Source: Merluccius polli
Taxonomy: Eukaryota; Chordata; Actinopteri; Gadiformes; Merlucciidae
Length of the DNA: 64,000 bases
Assembly: GCA_030340625.1 (NCBI GenBank)
Contig: JAOPHQ010004852.1
Location: 124,001-188,000 of the forward strand
Direction: 5' to 3'
How positions within the stretch are numbered: the first letter of the stretch is position 1; each line of letters opens with the position of its first letter. Both the position numbers and the translations under genes were made by a program. A model generated the notes under the pieces. The model was not told where the DNA came from and did not search any database. It saw only the letters and a list, made by a program, of their open reading frames with translations. Positions 35,840 to 48,323 of the stretch are shown piece after piece.

Positions 35840-38160
35840 TTACCAACTGACAACAAATAATTTCTTTTAAGGACACCTTTTGACAGCAAAGTATTTGATT
35901 TAATGGAGCATGATCATGGGAAGACACATGGGAGCATTAACCAAGCAACTTCACATCGTGGGCGGTAACAACAAAGGAAACAAAAGGTGAGGAGTGACCA
36001 TCGTGGATAGTTAAGGATTGGCTGTAGCCAGCCATTGCCAAGGCCAGGTTAATTTGCAATACACTCTTGAGGGGAAGTGGACATGTCTGCAAGGATGCAA
36101 GACAACTAAAGGAATCTACACAATAAACAATTGAGGAAATTGGCATGGCCTCAGTACCAGACTTCGTGGCTACAGTGGCAATGTGAATGCTAACTAACTT
36201 TATTAACACCTTTTGGAGAGAGGGAGCTATTTCTATAGGTGCAAAGGGACTTTATACAAAGGTTTATTTAATTATCTATATATAATAGAAGCTTATATAT
36301 TGTATGTTGCATAGTTCATAATTTCCACGATATGGAAATTGTGACATTGTAAAGTGTTTTTGGTGCATGGATCGACTTTGTTGGGGTTCTGTGCATAGTA
36401 TACTACGGAAATGGAAAGTAGGTTGTTTTGTTCCCGCGGTTGCCCCTCAGGGCATGAAAGTGTTTGAATTAACACATATCTCTGTGGCAGTGATGTGGGG
36501 AGGGGGGGGGTTGTCTCAGTGATGGTGACGTCACTCAGGTTTCATTCCCTGACCCTGCATCTCAGACCTATCGTATGGTTTCTTAAGCCTTTTCCTAATT
36601 AACAATGGGTTTCCATGTCACATACTCGGTGAAAGTGCAGACACAATGACAATAATTACATTACATTGGATTACAAATATAGTGAACACAGTGAAGTTTC
36701 TGACTGCAAAAATTGTAGGCTAATAGACATTACTCTGATGTACAATTCCCTTTCCCGACACAGTGCACAAGCTAAAAGACTATGCTACTACTTTTTAAAT
36801 GTCTTTGAGCTAAAACGAACTGAGGAGACCTGACATTTAGTGAGTAGAGTTTGGTGGTGATTCTGTATGTGTCACCAGGAAAGATGTTTAATCACGATTA
36901 GATTTTTGTTTTTTACAAATCAGTAAAACATAATGACATAACATTATGTGGTCTAGGTCATGGCCTAATTGGGCGTGTGCATTACTTCTAGAACATGCCA
37001 TTTTGGACATACAATAAGAAAGTGTCTCATGACCAAGTACCTCAAAACAACATTCTTGAAATTGTGACTAAAAGTCTGTGCATGACCCAACTGTAAAAAT
37101 TGGAGATAAAATGCAAGCATGCAAACATGATGTAAATCACTTAAACTTGGGTTTTCCTTCTCATCTTGACAACTTTTTATGCCTCCATAATTAAGTTTAC
37201 GTGTTCTTATCAATTACATTGTGTTGAAGTTACTTTGGCACCTGGTGTTGTTAGCAAAACCGTAGTTTCACAGATCAGACTTTTGAGAAACTTCTAAACT
37301 TCTACTTTCTTTCGTTTCAAATTTGTTTCAACCAATCATGTTGCTGTTGGCAGGGATCTATGGCCGTGCGTTACATGAAATGGGTCTCTACTGGAAACAA
37401 CCTGACCGGCGGAACCACAACAAATGTGATATGGCTGACCATTAATATTCGATCCAGAAGAGGACTGATCACTAAAACGATAGCATCATCTTCCCATTGT
37501 CGGTATCCCTCCTTGGCCAACAGCGACACAAACTCAGCCAGCACTGGTAAACTAAATGTTTCCTTAGGGGAAGAAGCTTAAACGTCCTGCCTGGACACCA
37601 ACGCCAGGAATGCATTTGTTAAAATGGTCTTCTGAAACCTCCATCTTGTCACTCGCAAATTAGTTTCTCTTTGGAAGAATATTGCTGTGTATGTCTGCCC
37701 CTCGCACTTCATGGTTTCTGGCCCAGGTGCTGTAGATTAGCAAAACCTGTATTTCTTTTATGGCAGAAAACATATTTTTTGACATATTTTTTGACAGGGA
37801 TTGCTTTCAACATTTCTGTCATAAGTAAATATGGAAATAAGTAAATACAAATAGAAATATGTCAATGAATAATTAGGGGAATACATCTGGATGAAGTAAA
37901 CATAAAAAAAGAAATGCAGAATATATACATTCACACAAAAATAATTGAATTGAAATTGGGAGAAAAAAATATGATTTGTATTTACTTCAGTAATTTAATT
38001 GTTTTTTGATTTTAATTCATAATTGGTGACAACATTCCTGTCACTGAGATGCTCAGCCACTTAGTAATAATTAAAATTCACTAAATCTTATAAGATCGTA
38101 TATCAGGGTTGTTTCATACATCTTCAATGCACTCAGACTATACTATTATAATTTTGATTT
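35840..38160. other. non-coding stretch, nothing firmly recognised
   Basis: AT-rich DNA. One frame (about 37352-37581) starts after a CTGTTGGCAG acceptor-like site and reads as plausible coding sequence, but no domain is recognised and no donor or partner exon was found. Confidence 0.35.
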
Positions 38161-38164
38161 AACT

Positions 38165-38990
38165 AATGTGTTTATTTATTGGTTTATTTGATAGGGACCA
38201 TGCATATTTATGAACATTGTATAAAAAACACCATGTAAATATGCCAGAATTAGTACAAAATAACTACTTTTCATCTGCAGTCCCTAGGCAGGTGACATAG
38301 GACAAAGCATAGAGACAGCCAGCAGTCATACAGAACTCACACACTGTAAATTAAACACATAATGGTGACATATACATTAACAGAACAAACAAAACGAAAC
38401 AGACAAACAATAACAAAATAAACAAACAAAACAAAACAGAAATACATGAAGACAAGGACCTTATTCATCCACCTCTACACATTCAATGTAATAGTGAAAG
38501 TGTGTGGGTGATGAAATTAAATGTGTGGAGTGAGTTATTGCTTTAATTGAGATGTTGAAACAGTAATTTAGCCACCCATTGTTCGACTATTTTAGAAACA
38601 ACAGGCAAAATGCTGATTGGCCGATAATTGGCCATATCTGACCTTTCACCTGATTTAAAAACGGGTGTGACCAGGGCCATCTTCCATGCAGATGGCACAA
38701 TGGATTGACTGATTAATCAGATATGTAATAGGCTGTAGAAGGGTCTCTTTGTGCCGTTTTAAAAAATGAGTATCAAGGCCATAGATATTAGATTTTTTTA
38801 AGCCACTGATGGTATTTGCTACTTCTGTTTCAGTTATTTGTTGTAGGTGGAAAATCGGCTGTGCATAATTAATGGGGCAAGTAGAGTAGCTAGATGAATT
38901 AAAAAGTTGGGTTATTTCATGAACAGAGTCGAGAAAGAAGGTGTTCAGTTTTGCAGATATAATGGTTGAATTGGTTGCAAAATTCTACAG
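38165..38990 (-). mobile_element. CR1/L2-like LINE fragment
   Basis: Minus-strand frames at about 38570-38830 read LLQPITYLINQSIHC and, after a one-base shift, AWKMALVTPVFKSG and NYRPISILPVVSKIVE, the N-terminal motifs of a LINE reverse transcriptase. The part to 38165 looks like 3' untranslated sequence (plus-strand TTTATTTGATAGGGACCATG), so the middle and C-terminal RT are deleted. It is inactive. Confidence 0.7.
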
Positions 38991-39089
38991 TCCTATACCT
39001 TTGTGAAAACTATGAATGGGTGTCATTGTTCTTCGACAGGTGAGACCCACTTACACTTTGGCTCCCTTGGCAAAATGGCTCTGGCTGTC

Positions 39090-39191
39090 TAGTTCAACCC
39101 CCCCCCCCCCCCACACCCATGTTAAACAACAGTGAAGATGCAAACATCTGCACATGCCTGGTAGTATCCTGTCTTCCTTTGACCATTCTTG

Positions 39192-39245
<54 letters not shown>

Positions 39246-39310
39246 CACGTGTGTGTGTGACACGTGTGTGACACGTGTGTGACACGTGTGTGACACGTGT
39301 GTGTGTGCAT
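39090..39310. repeat. C-tract, (TG)n and ACACGTGTGTG tandem repeats
   Basis: A C-tract at 39099-39113 is followed by (TG)n at 39195-39243 and five copies of GACACGTGTGTG. Thr/His frames here are artefacts. Confidence 0.9.
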
Positions 39311-39613
39311 GCATGAGTGCATAGGACACTGTGTGCGCTTGCATACCAGCTTTCTGATTGCTCCACTTCTATCTGCAGCTTGTCAGGAAGGAAAATGTCC
39401 CACTGGTGTTTTGACCTTGTCTAGGTCAGCAGCCCCCAACTCAACTCCCACTACTGCTCTATAAACATCTCTGTGGACTAAACAACTAAGCCACAGATTC
39501 AATTGAAACTGTGCTTTGGTTGGATCTGTGTTAACTGGGTTACAAACACCAGATATTAAACCCACTGAAAACAGCTCAGTGACCTCTCTGTCCAGTCCTA
39601 GTGTTTGGCTCCA

Positions 39614-39648
<35 letters not shown>

Positions 39649-40059
39649 TGGGTGTGGGTTTGTGTGTGTGTTGTCATACAAGTTTTTAATGTGATCTATA
39701 TTAATTCAGAAGCTAATAAAGACTTTGTGATCAAATATTTAGCTGATAACGATGTTGGTAATGCCAGGGCACTGACTGTAAGATGATGCATGTATGTGGG
39801 TGGGAGACCAAGGTAGACTTTCTTTTTCACACAGTCAGAGCTAGTCCTACTTAATAAGCTGATTATTTGGATTTTTACCTCAAGATGTCCACATCATGGT
39901 TATTCATCAAAGCTTTAATGCAATCTGTTTTGACACTTTTTTTTTTTCTTATTTGAGAAATAAGTTCTGTACGGAGCCCCCGAAGTGACATGAGAAAAAA
40001 AAGAAAAGAAAAAAAAACTAGGTCACTTTGGTGAAATCTACGGAGCCCCTAAAGGGACA

Positions 40060-40195
40060 TGGAGGGGGGAATTCTTTTTTTTAAGTATTGCGAGATCTCG
40101 CAAAAAGTATTGCGGGATCTCGCAAAAAGTATTGCGGGATCTCGCAAAAAGTATTGCGGGATCTCGCAAAAAGTATTGCGGGATCTCGCAAAAGT
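40060..40195. repeat. left subterminal palindrome array of the inner element
   Basis: Five copies of a roughly 22-bp unit, AAGTATTGCGGGATCTCGCAA, each centred on the near-perfect palindrome TTGCGAGATCTCGCAA. The array lies between the terminus and the transposase start, where transposase-binding and promoter sites would be expected. Confidence 0.9.
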
Positions 40196-40225
40196 CAGTG
40201 AACCGGAAGTCAAACAGACACAGCG

Positions 40226-41791
40226 ATGGAGGAGGTTACCCATCATACGTGGGAGAAGTTTATTGATTTCTATTTTAGTATTGGCCTAACATATAAAGAT
40301 ATAACATCCGTTCTTGCACTTAGATATAGCTTTGACATAAGTGAGAGACATCTGAAAAGAATACTTAGGGCGAGGGGGCTTTCTCGTCGTAAAGGGTACT
40401 GTGATCTTGCAGTCCTGGTTGAATTCATAAGCAACGAACTACAGTACTCTGGCCAGCTTCACGGGTACCGGTGGATGTACGCTAAATGTAGAGAACATGG
40501 ACTACGGATAAAGAAGGAGGATGTCCGGTTGGTGTTGAAGGAGCTGGATCCGAGAGGAGTGTCACTAAGGCAAGCAAGACGCCTAAGACGACGGAGCTAC
40601 TTTTCGAGAGGTCCTAACTTCATTTGGCACATGGACAGCTACGACAAACTTAAGCCATATGGCTTTTGTATCAACGGAAGCATCGATGGTTTTGCCAGGA
40701 AAATAATCTGGCTTAATGCCTACACCACGAGTAGTGACCCAAAGTTGATCGGGGGTTATTTATTACATTGATGCAGTCCAACGTTTAGGGGGCTGCCCTC
40801 GGATTGTGAGAGGCGATCTCGGTACCGAAAACGGCCACAGGCTTTCAGCGGTTCCTCGTCCCGATCCATCCAGATAGCACTGTTGATAGCTACCTGGAGG
40901 GAGCAAGCACCGCCAATCAACGAATCGAGTATTGGTGGCGTTTTCTGCGCAACCAGTGTGTGCAGTTCTGGATGTCCTTGTTTGCAGACATCAGAGACAA
41001 TGGATTCTTTGATGGCGGGTTTCTGGACAAGGCCATCCTTCAGTTTTCTTGCATGGGACTCATCCAGGTGAGTGAGTGTGTGTGTGTGGGTGTGTGTGTG
41101 TGGATGGAGGGAGCAGGGGAGAGGAGAGAAAAACACTGCGGGAGGAGAGAGACGGAGAATGTGAGGAAAGAGACAGGGAGGATGGAGGGAGGAGGGGAGA
41201 GAGGAGAGAAAAGGCTGAGGGAAGAAAGAGACGGAGAAGGTGAGGAAAGAGACAGGGAGGATGGAGGGGAGAGAGGAGAGAAAAGGACTGAGGGAGGATG
41301 GAGGAGGGGAGAGAGGAGAGAAAAGGACTGAGGGAGGATGGAGGAGGGGAGAGAGGAGAGAAAAAGACTGAGGGAATTGTGGATACATTTTTTTTATTGC
41401 ACTATTTAAGTATACATGTACGTACAGTTCTTCCTAATTCTATTTTGTATATTCTTTTTAACAGGATGAGTTGGATGACACTGCACAGGTCTGGAATACA
41501 CACACAATCAGACCATCGAAAAACATCAGTGTCCCCAGTGGTCGGCCCAATGTGATGTATGCATTGCCTCAACTCTATGGGACCAGAGACTTCCTTTCCC
41601 CTGTTGACGATGAACATCTTCAGCTGTGCAAAGATGAATGTGTCTTTCGTCGGCCGATACCATGCGATCCAGATGTGTATGAACTATGCAACATCTTAAT
41701 GGCGGAGTCCCATCTGACTCTACCAAGAGATCCCTATCAGGCTGTGAACTTGTATAGGCACCTAAGAGAGGCCATCACTGCATCTCTCTAA
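40226..41791 (+). pseudogene. DDE integrase-like transposase of the inner element (two exons, frameshifted)
   Basis: The ATG at 40226 lies inside the terminal inverted repeat, just after CAGCG. Exon 1 (40226-41067) opens MEEVTHHTWEKFIDFYFSIG, has a helix-turn-helix-like N-terminal part, then an rve/integrase-type core. The core shows WHMDSYDKL (first Asp, near residue 137), RGDLGTENG (second Asp) and NQRIEYWW (Glu), spaced like DD(about 37)E. A CAG|GTGAGT donor and TTAACAG acceptor join exon 2 (41465-41791), which ends ...REAITASL. The intron holds a GA-rich minisatellite. Two indels break exon 1: a TTAT tandem duplication near 40757-40764, and a shift near 40840 between the second Asp and the Glu. 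As it stands the first frame stops at 40771 without the last two catalytic residues, so this copy is probably inactive. It would cut and join the TACGGAG ends in the nucleus. Confidence 0.8.
41070..41385. repeat. GA-rich minisatellite in the transposase intron
   Basis: GGATGGAGGAGGGGAGAGAGGAG-type units are repeated about six times at variable length, filling most of the intron. Long frames on both strands here are artefacts. Confidence 0.85.
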
Positions 41792-41929
41792 GTCAGGGAT
41801 ATTTTATTATGCCCTGTAGGGTAACACTTAATCGCCAACTATTTTGATAGTTAATTAATCGTTTAAGTCAAATGTTCTTGTAAAAATGTCAGAAAATGTC
41901 CTATTTTTCACAAAATGTTTCCTATTTCT

Positions 41930-42561
41930 TGTGGTGGAAAACACCGCATCTAACACTTAAACTGAAGAAGAGAGGTTTGAGAGAGTCGAGGTCTGAAGAT
42001 GTAAGACTTTATTATCACTTGCAAGAAGTAACAACAGAATCTGAGTTGGTTTGCAAAGAACTCCCGAGCTCCACACAGATCCCTTCTTTTAACCCCCTTT
42101 CTGTCAGGTTGGAATGTGCACTTGTTCATTGGTTTATTCCTAATAAGGATCCCTTAGTTACTCCTACACTGTAGATAGTGCAAAGAAACCATACTGTCTG
42201 CAGTCTTTGACGTCAGTTACGATAACAAAACTTCTACCGCTAAAGCAGGCCATAAGTTAAAGGGGGATGTTTGCATTACCAAACCTTCCAACGCTGCAAC
42301 AGGCCATACGTTAAAGGGGGATGTTTGCGTTAACAAACCTTCCCACGTCATACGGCTCACGGCCAACATAGCACTTATTCCTATCTGTTAGTTTTGTTTA
42401 GAATAAAGCACCATGTACTTGCTGACCCCTGCTTCACGCAACTTACTTCGTTCATATAGCATTTAGGCAAGATTATGAATGTTCTTTCTTATTTAATGGT
42501 AAAATATAATGAATATATTTCTGTTAAATGTATAGTAAATAACTAGTAAATTTCTCCCATA
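41930..42561 (-). mobile_element. 3' LTR of minus-strand provirus
   Basis: A 632-bp LTR, flanked on its outer side by TTCT (41926-41929). It differs from its partner at 51442-52073 at one noticed base (T versus C in CATT/CAGG near 42464). On the minus strand AATAAA signals lie near its 3' part. Ends on that strand are TATGGGAG...CCACCACA, not the usual TG...CA at the 5' side. A polypurine tract AAAGGGGGGA lies just inside it on the minus strand (about 42563-42573). Confidence 0.9.
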
Positions 42562-43490
42562 TATCCCCCCTTTGGGACTTACTAAGTCCCAATGTCAACT
42601 ACCATTACCTTAATAACCCAAAGTTACAGATGACTACTTGCCGGACTGCTAGATAAACGAACAGTATTCACATTTGATTACCTGGAAAAAACATCTTGCT
42701 TTCATTATCATCATAGGAATTTCAACCTGTTCCAGGGTTTTCAACCTGAACCTTTCAATGAAGCAAGTTAAAAAAGATTACCAAATGTGCGATACCTTAT
42801 AAGTTTTTCAATCCTCTGAGTTGGTACCCATAAGGACAATACATAAACGTATATAAAAACATGCAACACAAAAATCAAAAGTCAACATAAAACCCTTTAG
42901 CATACGTAGGCCTATATCAAAATACATATTAATTCAAAACACCTTAATATTATGACAAATTAATGTAGTAAATCACACAGCACAATGAATTCAGTTATAA
43001 ATGTCATGTAAGCAGCAGCCTGTTATTTAAGTAGAGCCTTGCATGTGTCGTTTTCTATATAAGTCGTGAAAAACATCTACATCATTATCTCTCCACAAAC
43101 CATGACCTAGACAAACATCATATAAGTACTTCAAAGAATGCATTACACAAAATTAAACAAACTTACAGCATGCAATAAAAGTCATCCTTACAGGAAGTAT
43201 GTGACACAAAATATGAAATAAAAACTCAATTCTTTCAACATGCATGGTCGTGGATGATCAGGTGATCTTCATGTATTGGTGTGCTGTATGTATGTGGGGG
43301 GTTTTGGGCAGTATTGTAGTCGTTGCTCCAGCTGTCACCAGCCTCTTCATGTCCGGTTATGTTATGAGTCCAGTGTTCATTCTGCGTACCAAGGGCCCAC
43401 ATGGAGAGGTTCCTAGCACGTGCACATGCGGGCCCCCTTGAGGCCAGGTCAAACCTTGGATCTCTCCCTTTCCATATCGTCGTCATCCCT

Positions 43491-44700
43491 CTAAGCACTC
43501 TGGCTTTTGTTCCCAATATACTCCCATTCTACTCCTTTCTCCTCAACTATGCCTTTGGTTATAAGGAACATTTGTTTGTTTAGCCTAGATTCTATCATGG
43601 ACCTTAGTACTGGAATACAACAACAAAAAATCAATCCCATCATTATGAATACAATCAAAAGAACTAATCCTATTTGAGCCAATATTGTTCCCCATTTACC
43701 CATACGCAGTTCTAGCCATGACATCCAATCATTCCCATGTCCCGCATTGTTTTTAACCTCCTGTCTTAGCTTTTTAAGTTTATTCATGGCAAGTGTGAAT
43801 GTTCCGTTCGGTGAAGTATTATTTGGGATAAAGGTACAACACATTTCGCCTATGAGTTCACACACTCCTTTTCCGCTAAGAGCCAATCTAATGCTTGCCT
43901 GTTTTGCCAAGCCACAGCGCTTGTGGCTTTCAACTGTTCACCTAAAGCGGAAAAAGCATCATCTGTATAGTTAATAAACCGTTGTTGATTATAATAAATG
44001 TAGTTAATCCATTCTGCGTTTTCTACTAGTCCTATTATTGGCATGATAGCTTCAAATCCTGAAGCTACTTCGTTCCTGGCCTTGTATATGCTTGGTATAC
44101 CTCTGGGTTCTGCGTTCTTCCTAGTCATGTTCATAGTTTACTACGTATAATGCACTTTGACGATTTTTACTACATAAATAGCAATTTATCTGCATCTATC
44201 TGTTTTCCAGTGAACTCCACCCATTTATTCCAACTATTTTCTCCTACTTGATTATACAATTGGTCAAAGGTTTTCTTTTTAAGTTTACGTTGATTTCGCT
44301 CAGATTTATCCTTTTATTATAGCTCTTATTGTTTTGTTCTCCTGTTGTTGAGAAGTTATTATTTTCGATTTTATCATTATTTTGAGTTGAATCTATTTTA
44401 TCAGTAATTGGGTTTGGATCTATTTTGACTATACCACGTTGGTCCTCGGTCACACAAGAGACTTCTACATTTGGTTTTAAGTCTAGTATTATTTCTGACT
44501 CTACATGCGGAAACCTCTTTTTTAATTCTAATTTATACGCACTACTACCTGATCCTATTGATCTCTTGATTCTACTGTTATACACCACTACATTGGTTCT
44601 TGCCGAATGTCTATTGTACATTGAACTTGTCCCCAGGTTACTAAGTTATACTTTGGGTGTATGGCTACCTATCATGACAGTAAGAGTAATTTGCTCATCT
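43491..44700 (-). pseudogene. env: env remnant of the provirus, TM subunit recognisable
   Basis: Minus-strand frames in order: an upstream surface-subunit-like frame (44621-44244) with RIKR, a helical stretch with WQNRQALDWLL (43850-44134), then CELIGEMCC, a CX6CC motif typical of gamma/epsilon-type transmembrane subunits (about 43839-43867). A hydrophobic membrane span with LVLLIVFIMMGL follows (about 43600-43690), then a short cytoplasmic tail ending at 43491. A one-base shift at an A-run near 43873-43880 separates the helical and CX6CC frames, so the protein is broken. The surface subunit is poorly conserved and its start is not assigned. Confidence 0.7.
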
Positions 44701-45005
44701 GCATAATTCTCATTTTGAATATATAATTGAATATATATTTGAACATATAAGGCAACTTGATTTTCTGACCTTTTTCCTTTGCATGTTTAACTATTTCCGA
44801 ATATCTCGGGGCTGGCCTTTCCTGCAACATATTCATGCTTTCTCTAGTAATACCACTTGATTCCTGGTTGGTCCAGGTCTGCTCTATTGTTTCACTCTTC
44901 CTCTGGATCCGTCTCTGGGCCTGTAGAATTTACCAAAGCCCGCAGAGGATCAGCAGCAGGCTCGTCAGCCTCAGCATCATCATGTGGCTGTTGTTCCAGG
45001 CCGGT

Positions 45006-46450
45006 CTATGTCTGGTCCTGGGGTGGTTGGTCACTGCCGGGTACACCTGCACCCAGCTCCTCCTTGCGGTCCTCCCTCGTCCTTGGTTTAGCGGCTTTGA
45101 TGCTGTGGTTGAGGTGGTACCAGGTGGACCTCCCTTCCACCTCGATGGCTGTTGGCGTTGCGTTGGTGACTTTGTATGGACCTTCTCTCCTGGGCTCGTT
45201 CCACTTTCTCCGGAACACCCTTAGGTACACCTGGTCGCCTGGTCCCACCCCCCTTGGTGGGTCGTTTCTCCACCTCTGGAATTCTGTTTCTCCTATTAGA
45301 ATACAAGCTTGTGCATGGAAGTCAGTTGTCTGATATACTTTTTCAATTTTATTTATAATTGTTCTAATGGGGGCCCCTTGTGGGGCCCTCAAAATGTAGG
45401 TGAAAGCATGGGTCGACCCGTAAGCATTTCATGCGGGGTTAGCTGGTCATTCTGTTAGCTTGCATGCGATAACTCATTAGTGTTAGTTGTAGTGCATCTA
45501 CCCAATTCAATTTTCACTTGCAGAGATGTTAATTTCTTGAATGTCCCATTCACTCTTTCCACCGTTCCTTGTGACTGGGGATGGTAAACACAACCCAATC
45601 GCTGTTTGATGTGTGACTGCTGCACCACACTTTTCACAGTTTTCCGAATGAAAGCTGATCCATTGTCTGATCTAATTTCTAATTGAATTTCAAACCTTGG
45701 CAAGACAGAAAGCTAGATCTGTCTTGCCAAGATAAGACAGCTAGATAAAAACTTGATTGCAATAGTCACACTTTGATCTTTTATTGGGACCGCTTCTACC
45801 CATCTGCTGAATCTGTCAATTGACTATTAGCATGTACCTTTTACCATATGCACTTTCAATCATATCAACATAGTCCAAGACCATATGTCTAAATGGTCCC
45901 CTGGGTGTGGGAATATGTCCCAATGGAGTAGTGCTTGTTTTTCATACGTAGTTTTCCGCACATACTTCACAATCATTGAGCTGATTATCAATCATTGTTT
46001 GCAAGTATGGTGACCAAAAACCTTGTTTTCTGATTTTAAACCTTGTTTTCTGATTTCCTTCATTACCTCCCCCCTTGCGCCATGGTGAAAACCATGCGCA
46101 TCTTTAATGAGAAAACGTAACAGCTAGGTAGGTGCAACAAAATGTCAATGAGCACCATGCCATGCACCTCTATCAATGTCTGATTATGAGTATCCAACAC
46201 CTTGTATAAGGCCAAGTTAGCTAAATAATTACCTTCTGCCCGTATCCCTCCTAAGGTGCTATTCCCTTTAACCTTAACTACAGCCAATCTAGTAGAAAGG
46301 GAAATTGCAGCCAGTAAATCCTAAACCAAATTTTGATATGATATGGGTTTCCCATCAACCGCTTTTAAACCACGCTGTTACCAAATTTAAATCATGCACT
46401 ATACCGAAAACAAACCGCAAATCCTTATATACCCTAAAAATGACCTGTCC
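45006..46450 (-). pseudogene. pol: pol remnant: RNase H to integrase
   Basis: Minus-strand pieces run in the expected order. RNase H-like sequence lies at about 46450-46190 (VFGIVHDL, then VKVKGNSTLGG and AEGNYLANLA). An integrase zinc finger with a Cys-x2-Cys word lies near 45960-46110. The integrase core at 45703-45455 has SDNG and HPQSQGTVERVNG, supplying an Asp and the catalytic Glu. The C-terminal domain at 45392-45006 has FRRKWNEPRREGPYKV. Stops and shifts separate the pieces. No reverse-transcriptase motif (YxDD) was found upstream to 46860, so that part appears deleted or replaced. Confidence 0.75.
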
Positions 46451-46499
46451 TAGTTATTGCCACATATTCGCTGTTTAAGCCGGAATCTATCCTATCCTC

Positions 46500-47700
46500 C
46501 ACCTTTCAACCCAAATGGTTTCTCCTTGGATGGTTTCATCACTTCATGATCAAGTGAGTCAGCGCTCAGCGACTTGGCCAAGTACTCGTGACTGTGCCTG
46601 CCTTAGGTTGTCCCGCGGTTTCAAGGTGGGATCTTACCCGTCATAGGCTAACCAGCCTTCCCTACTGGCCTGTTGCAGGATGCTGTGTATGGGAATAAAT
46701 CCCTTCTGATTCTTATGTTCAGTCCATTGGATAGGTGGCTGTGGAGGAGTAGAGACAGATATCTATGACAGCTATCCATGCAGTCCTGTGTATGCGTAAT
46801 GGAGACACCACACAGTGTTAACGCTGTAATTTTGACGCGGTGATGGACGAAGCTAACAAATAAAGATTTTCAACATAGCATAACAGCATTAGGCGTTGGC
46901 GTTTGCAAGGTAAACCCAAGTCTTCCCAATGTCAATAAACAATCTAACTTGTGCATTAGATCCCTTCCCAGCAGATTGCTGAAGTACCTTTCAATGATCA
47001 CTTTAACCAGGTCATTGCAAATCTTCAGAGAACATTTATCTGACCAAAACAATTTGACAATTAAACAAATAAAACACAAACAACTAAAACAAAGACTAAA
47101 CAACCTGCAATCTATTTTGACAAAACACATGAAAATCAAGATGTGGCTCGCCATGACAACAGAGGCGGGACTTATACCACGCAGTCCACTCTCCCCCCTT
47201 GGAGACACACCTCCTGTTAGACCTAGGCAACCCAGAGCAAACTTTCTTTCACAGTTTCAACACCAAACTATGGAGGTATTTTAAGCAACCTAATGATGGA
47301 CTTATTTTATTGTTACACACCAACACTGCGTATCAGGTTTTTGTCTTGTAATAACTACCGCGCTCCCGCAGGGTCCTTTTAGGGCGGGTTCCTGTCTCAG
47401 TTTGGTGAGAAGGAAATTCCCTGAACTCTTACACGAGTCCCCAGCGCTGGTTGACCCCTGGACTTCTGTGGACGAGCGGTAGAGGAGATAACTTTTGATT
47501 TAAATGAATAGTACCCAACTTAAATGAGCTGTTGGTCTGCTAATTGTCCCACAAAACACTAAAACACTTTAACACACACAGTTGTAAAATAAATTCAGAG
47601 AAAACACGAAAACAAATAACAGACACTAATACATCATTGATCTCTACATGTGTACTTTCTATGTCCCATCAGACCTTCAACTGTTCTAATGTTCACAGCG
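46500..47700. other. provirus interior without recognised domain
   Basis: This is where reverse transcriptase and protease should lie. The frames at 46870-47208 (minus) and 46949-47284 (plus) show no retroviral motif. The sequence may be inserted or highly decayed. Confidence 0.4.
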
Positions 47701-47724
47701 CTTTCTTTATTATGTTTTTATTCT

Positions 47725-47850
47725 AACCCCTCTAAGTCCTGCGATCCCCATGGGACACACTGTAAGGCGACCTTGTGTGTTTTAAAAGGCACCTTCAAAT
47801 AAAATGTATTTATCATTATTATTATTATTATTACTACTAGTAGTAGTAGT
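47725..47850 (+). repeat. SINE/LINE 3'-tail-like piece with (ATT)n and TAG repeats
   Basis: CTGTAAGGCGACCTTGTGTG followed by AATAAAATGTATTTATC and an ATT/TAG microsatellite resembles the conserved 3' tail shared by fish SINEs and LINEs. It lies inside the provirus and cuts the charged frame to its right. Confidence 0.4.
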
Positions 47851-47861
47851 AGTATAGGGTA

Positions 47862-48323
47862 AACTCCTGCATAACTCTTTGGCGCTCTTGTCTTCCTTTG
47901 CAATCTCTTAAGTCCCTCTTGTAAGTCGAACACCAGGGGATCTTGTGCTGATCTACAGCTGCTAGGCTCGGCCCCCTCCTTTTCTTTCCCTGAAGTCCCA
48001 CTGAAACTCTCTCCCTCATGACTGCGCTCCGCTGTCATCTTCATCTGACTTTCTTTTAACTTTCTTCCTTTCTTACCCCCCTCGTCTCCATCTCTATTAC
48101 AATCGCTATCACTACTCCACTCTTCGGCTGTTTTTCTAATGCCTCTATAACAATCCACGTGTAGGGGTGGATCTCTCCCTCTCTCTTGACCATGTTTCTC
48201 TCTTTCCCTTCTTTCACTTTCTCTAACTTTTCTTACCCCTTCTCTAACTTTTCTCTCTGCCTTCTTTGTACTCCTTCTTTTTGGAACATTCCTAATATTA
48301 TCCTCTCTTTCCTTCTCACTCAT
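47862..48323 (-). CDS. charged frame in gag position, unassigned
   Basis: This minus-strand frame opens MSEKEREDNIRNVPKRRSTK and is very rich in Lys, Arg and Glu with an acidic SSDSDC patch. It lies between the leader and pol, where gag is expected. No capsid or zinc-knuckle motif is visible, so gag identity is inference from position. The far end runs into the ATT microsatellite. Confidence 0.35.

Noticed and set aside
37352..37581. Possible host exon after an acceptor-like site
   Set aside because: No donor, partner exon or domain could be found, so it is only mentioned in the stretch description.
40060..40195. CRISPR-like array
   Set aside because: Repeats are palindromic and nearly contiguous with no unique spacers, lie at transposon ends, and the genome is vertebrate.
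40756..41388. 210-residue minus-strand frame opposite the transposase
   Set aside because: It spans the GA-rich intron repeat and the antisense of transposase exon 1, and is Pro/Ser low-complexity.
43244..43583. Plus-strand frames in the provirus
   Set aside because: They are antisense to env and its 3' flank, with no motifs of their own.
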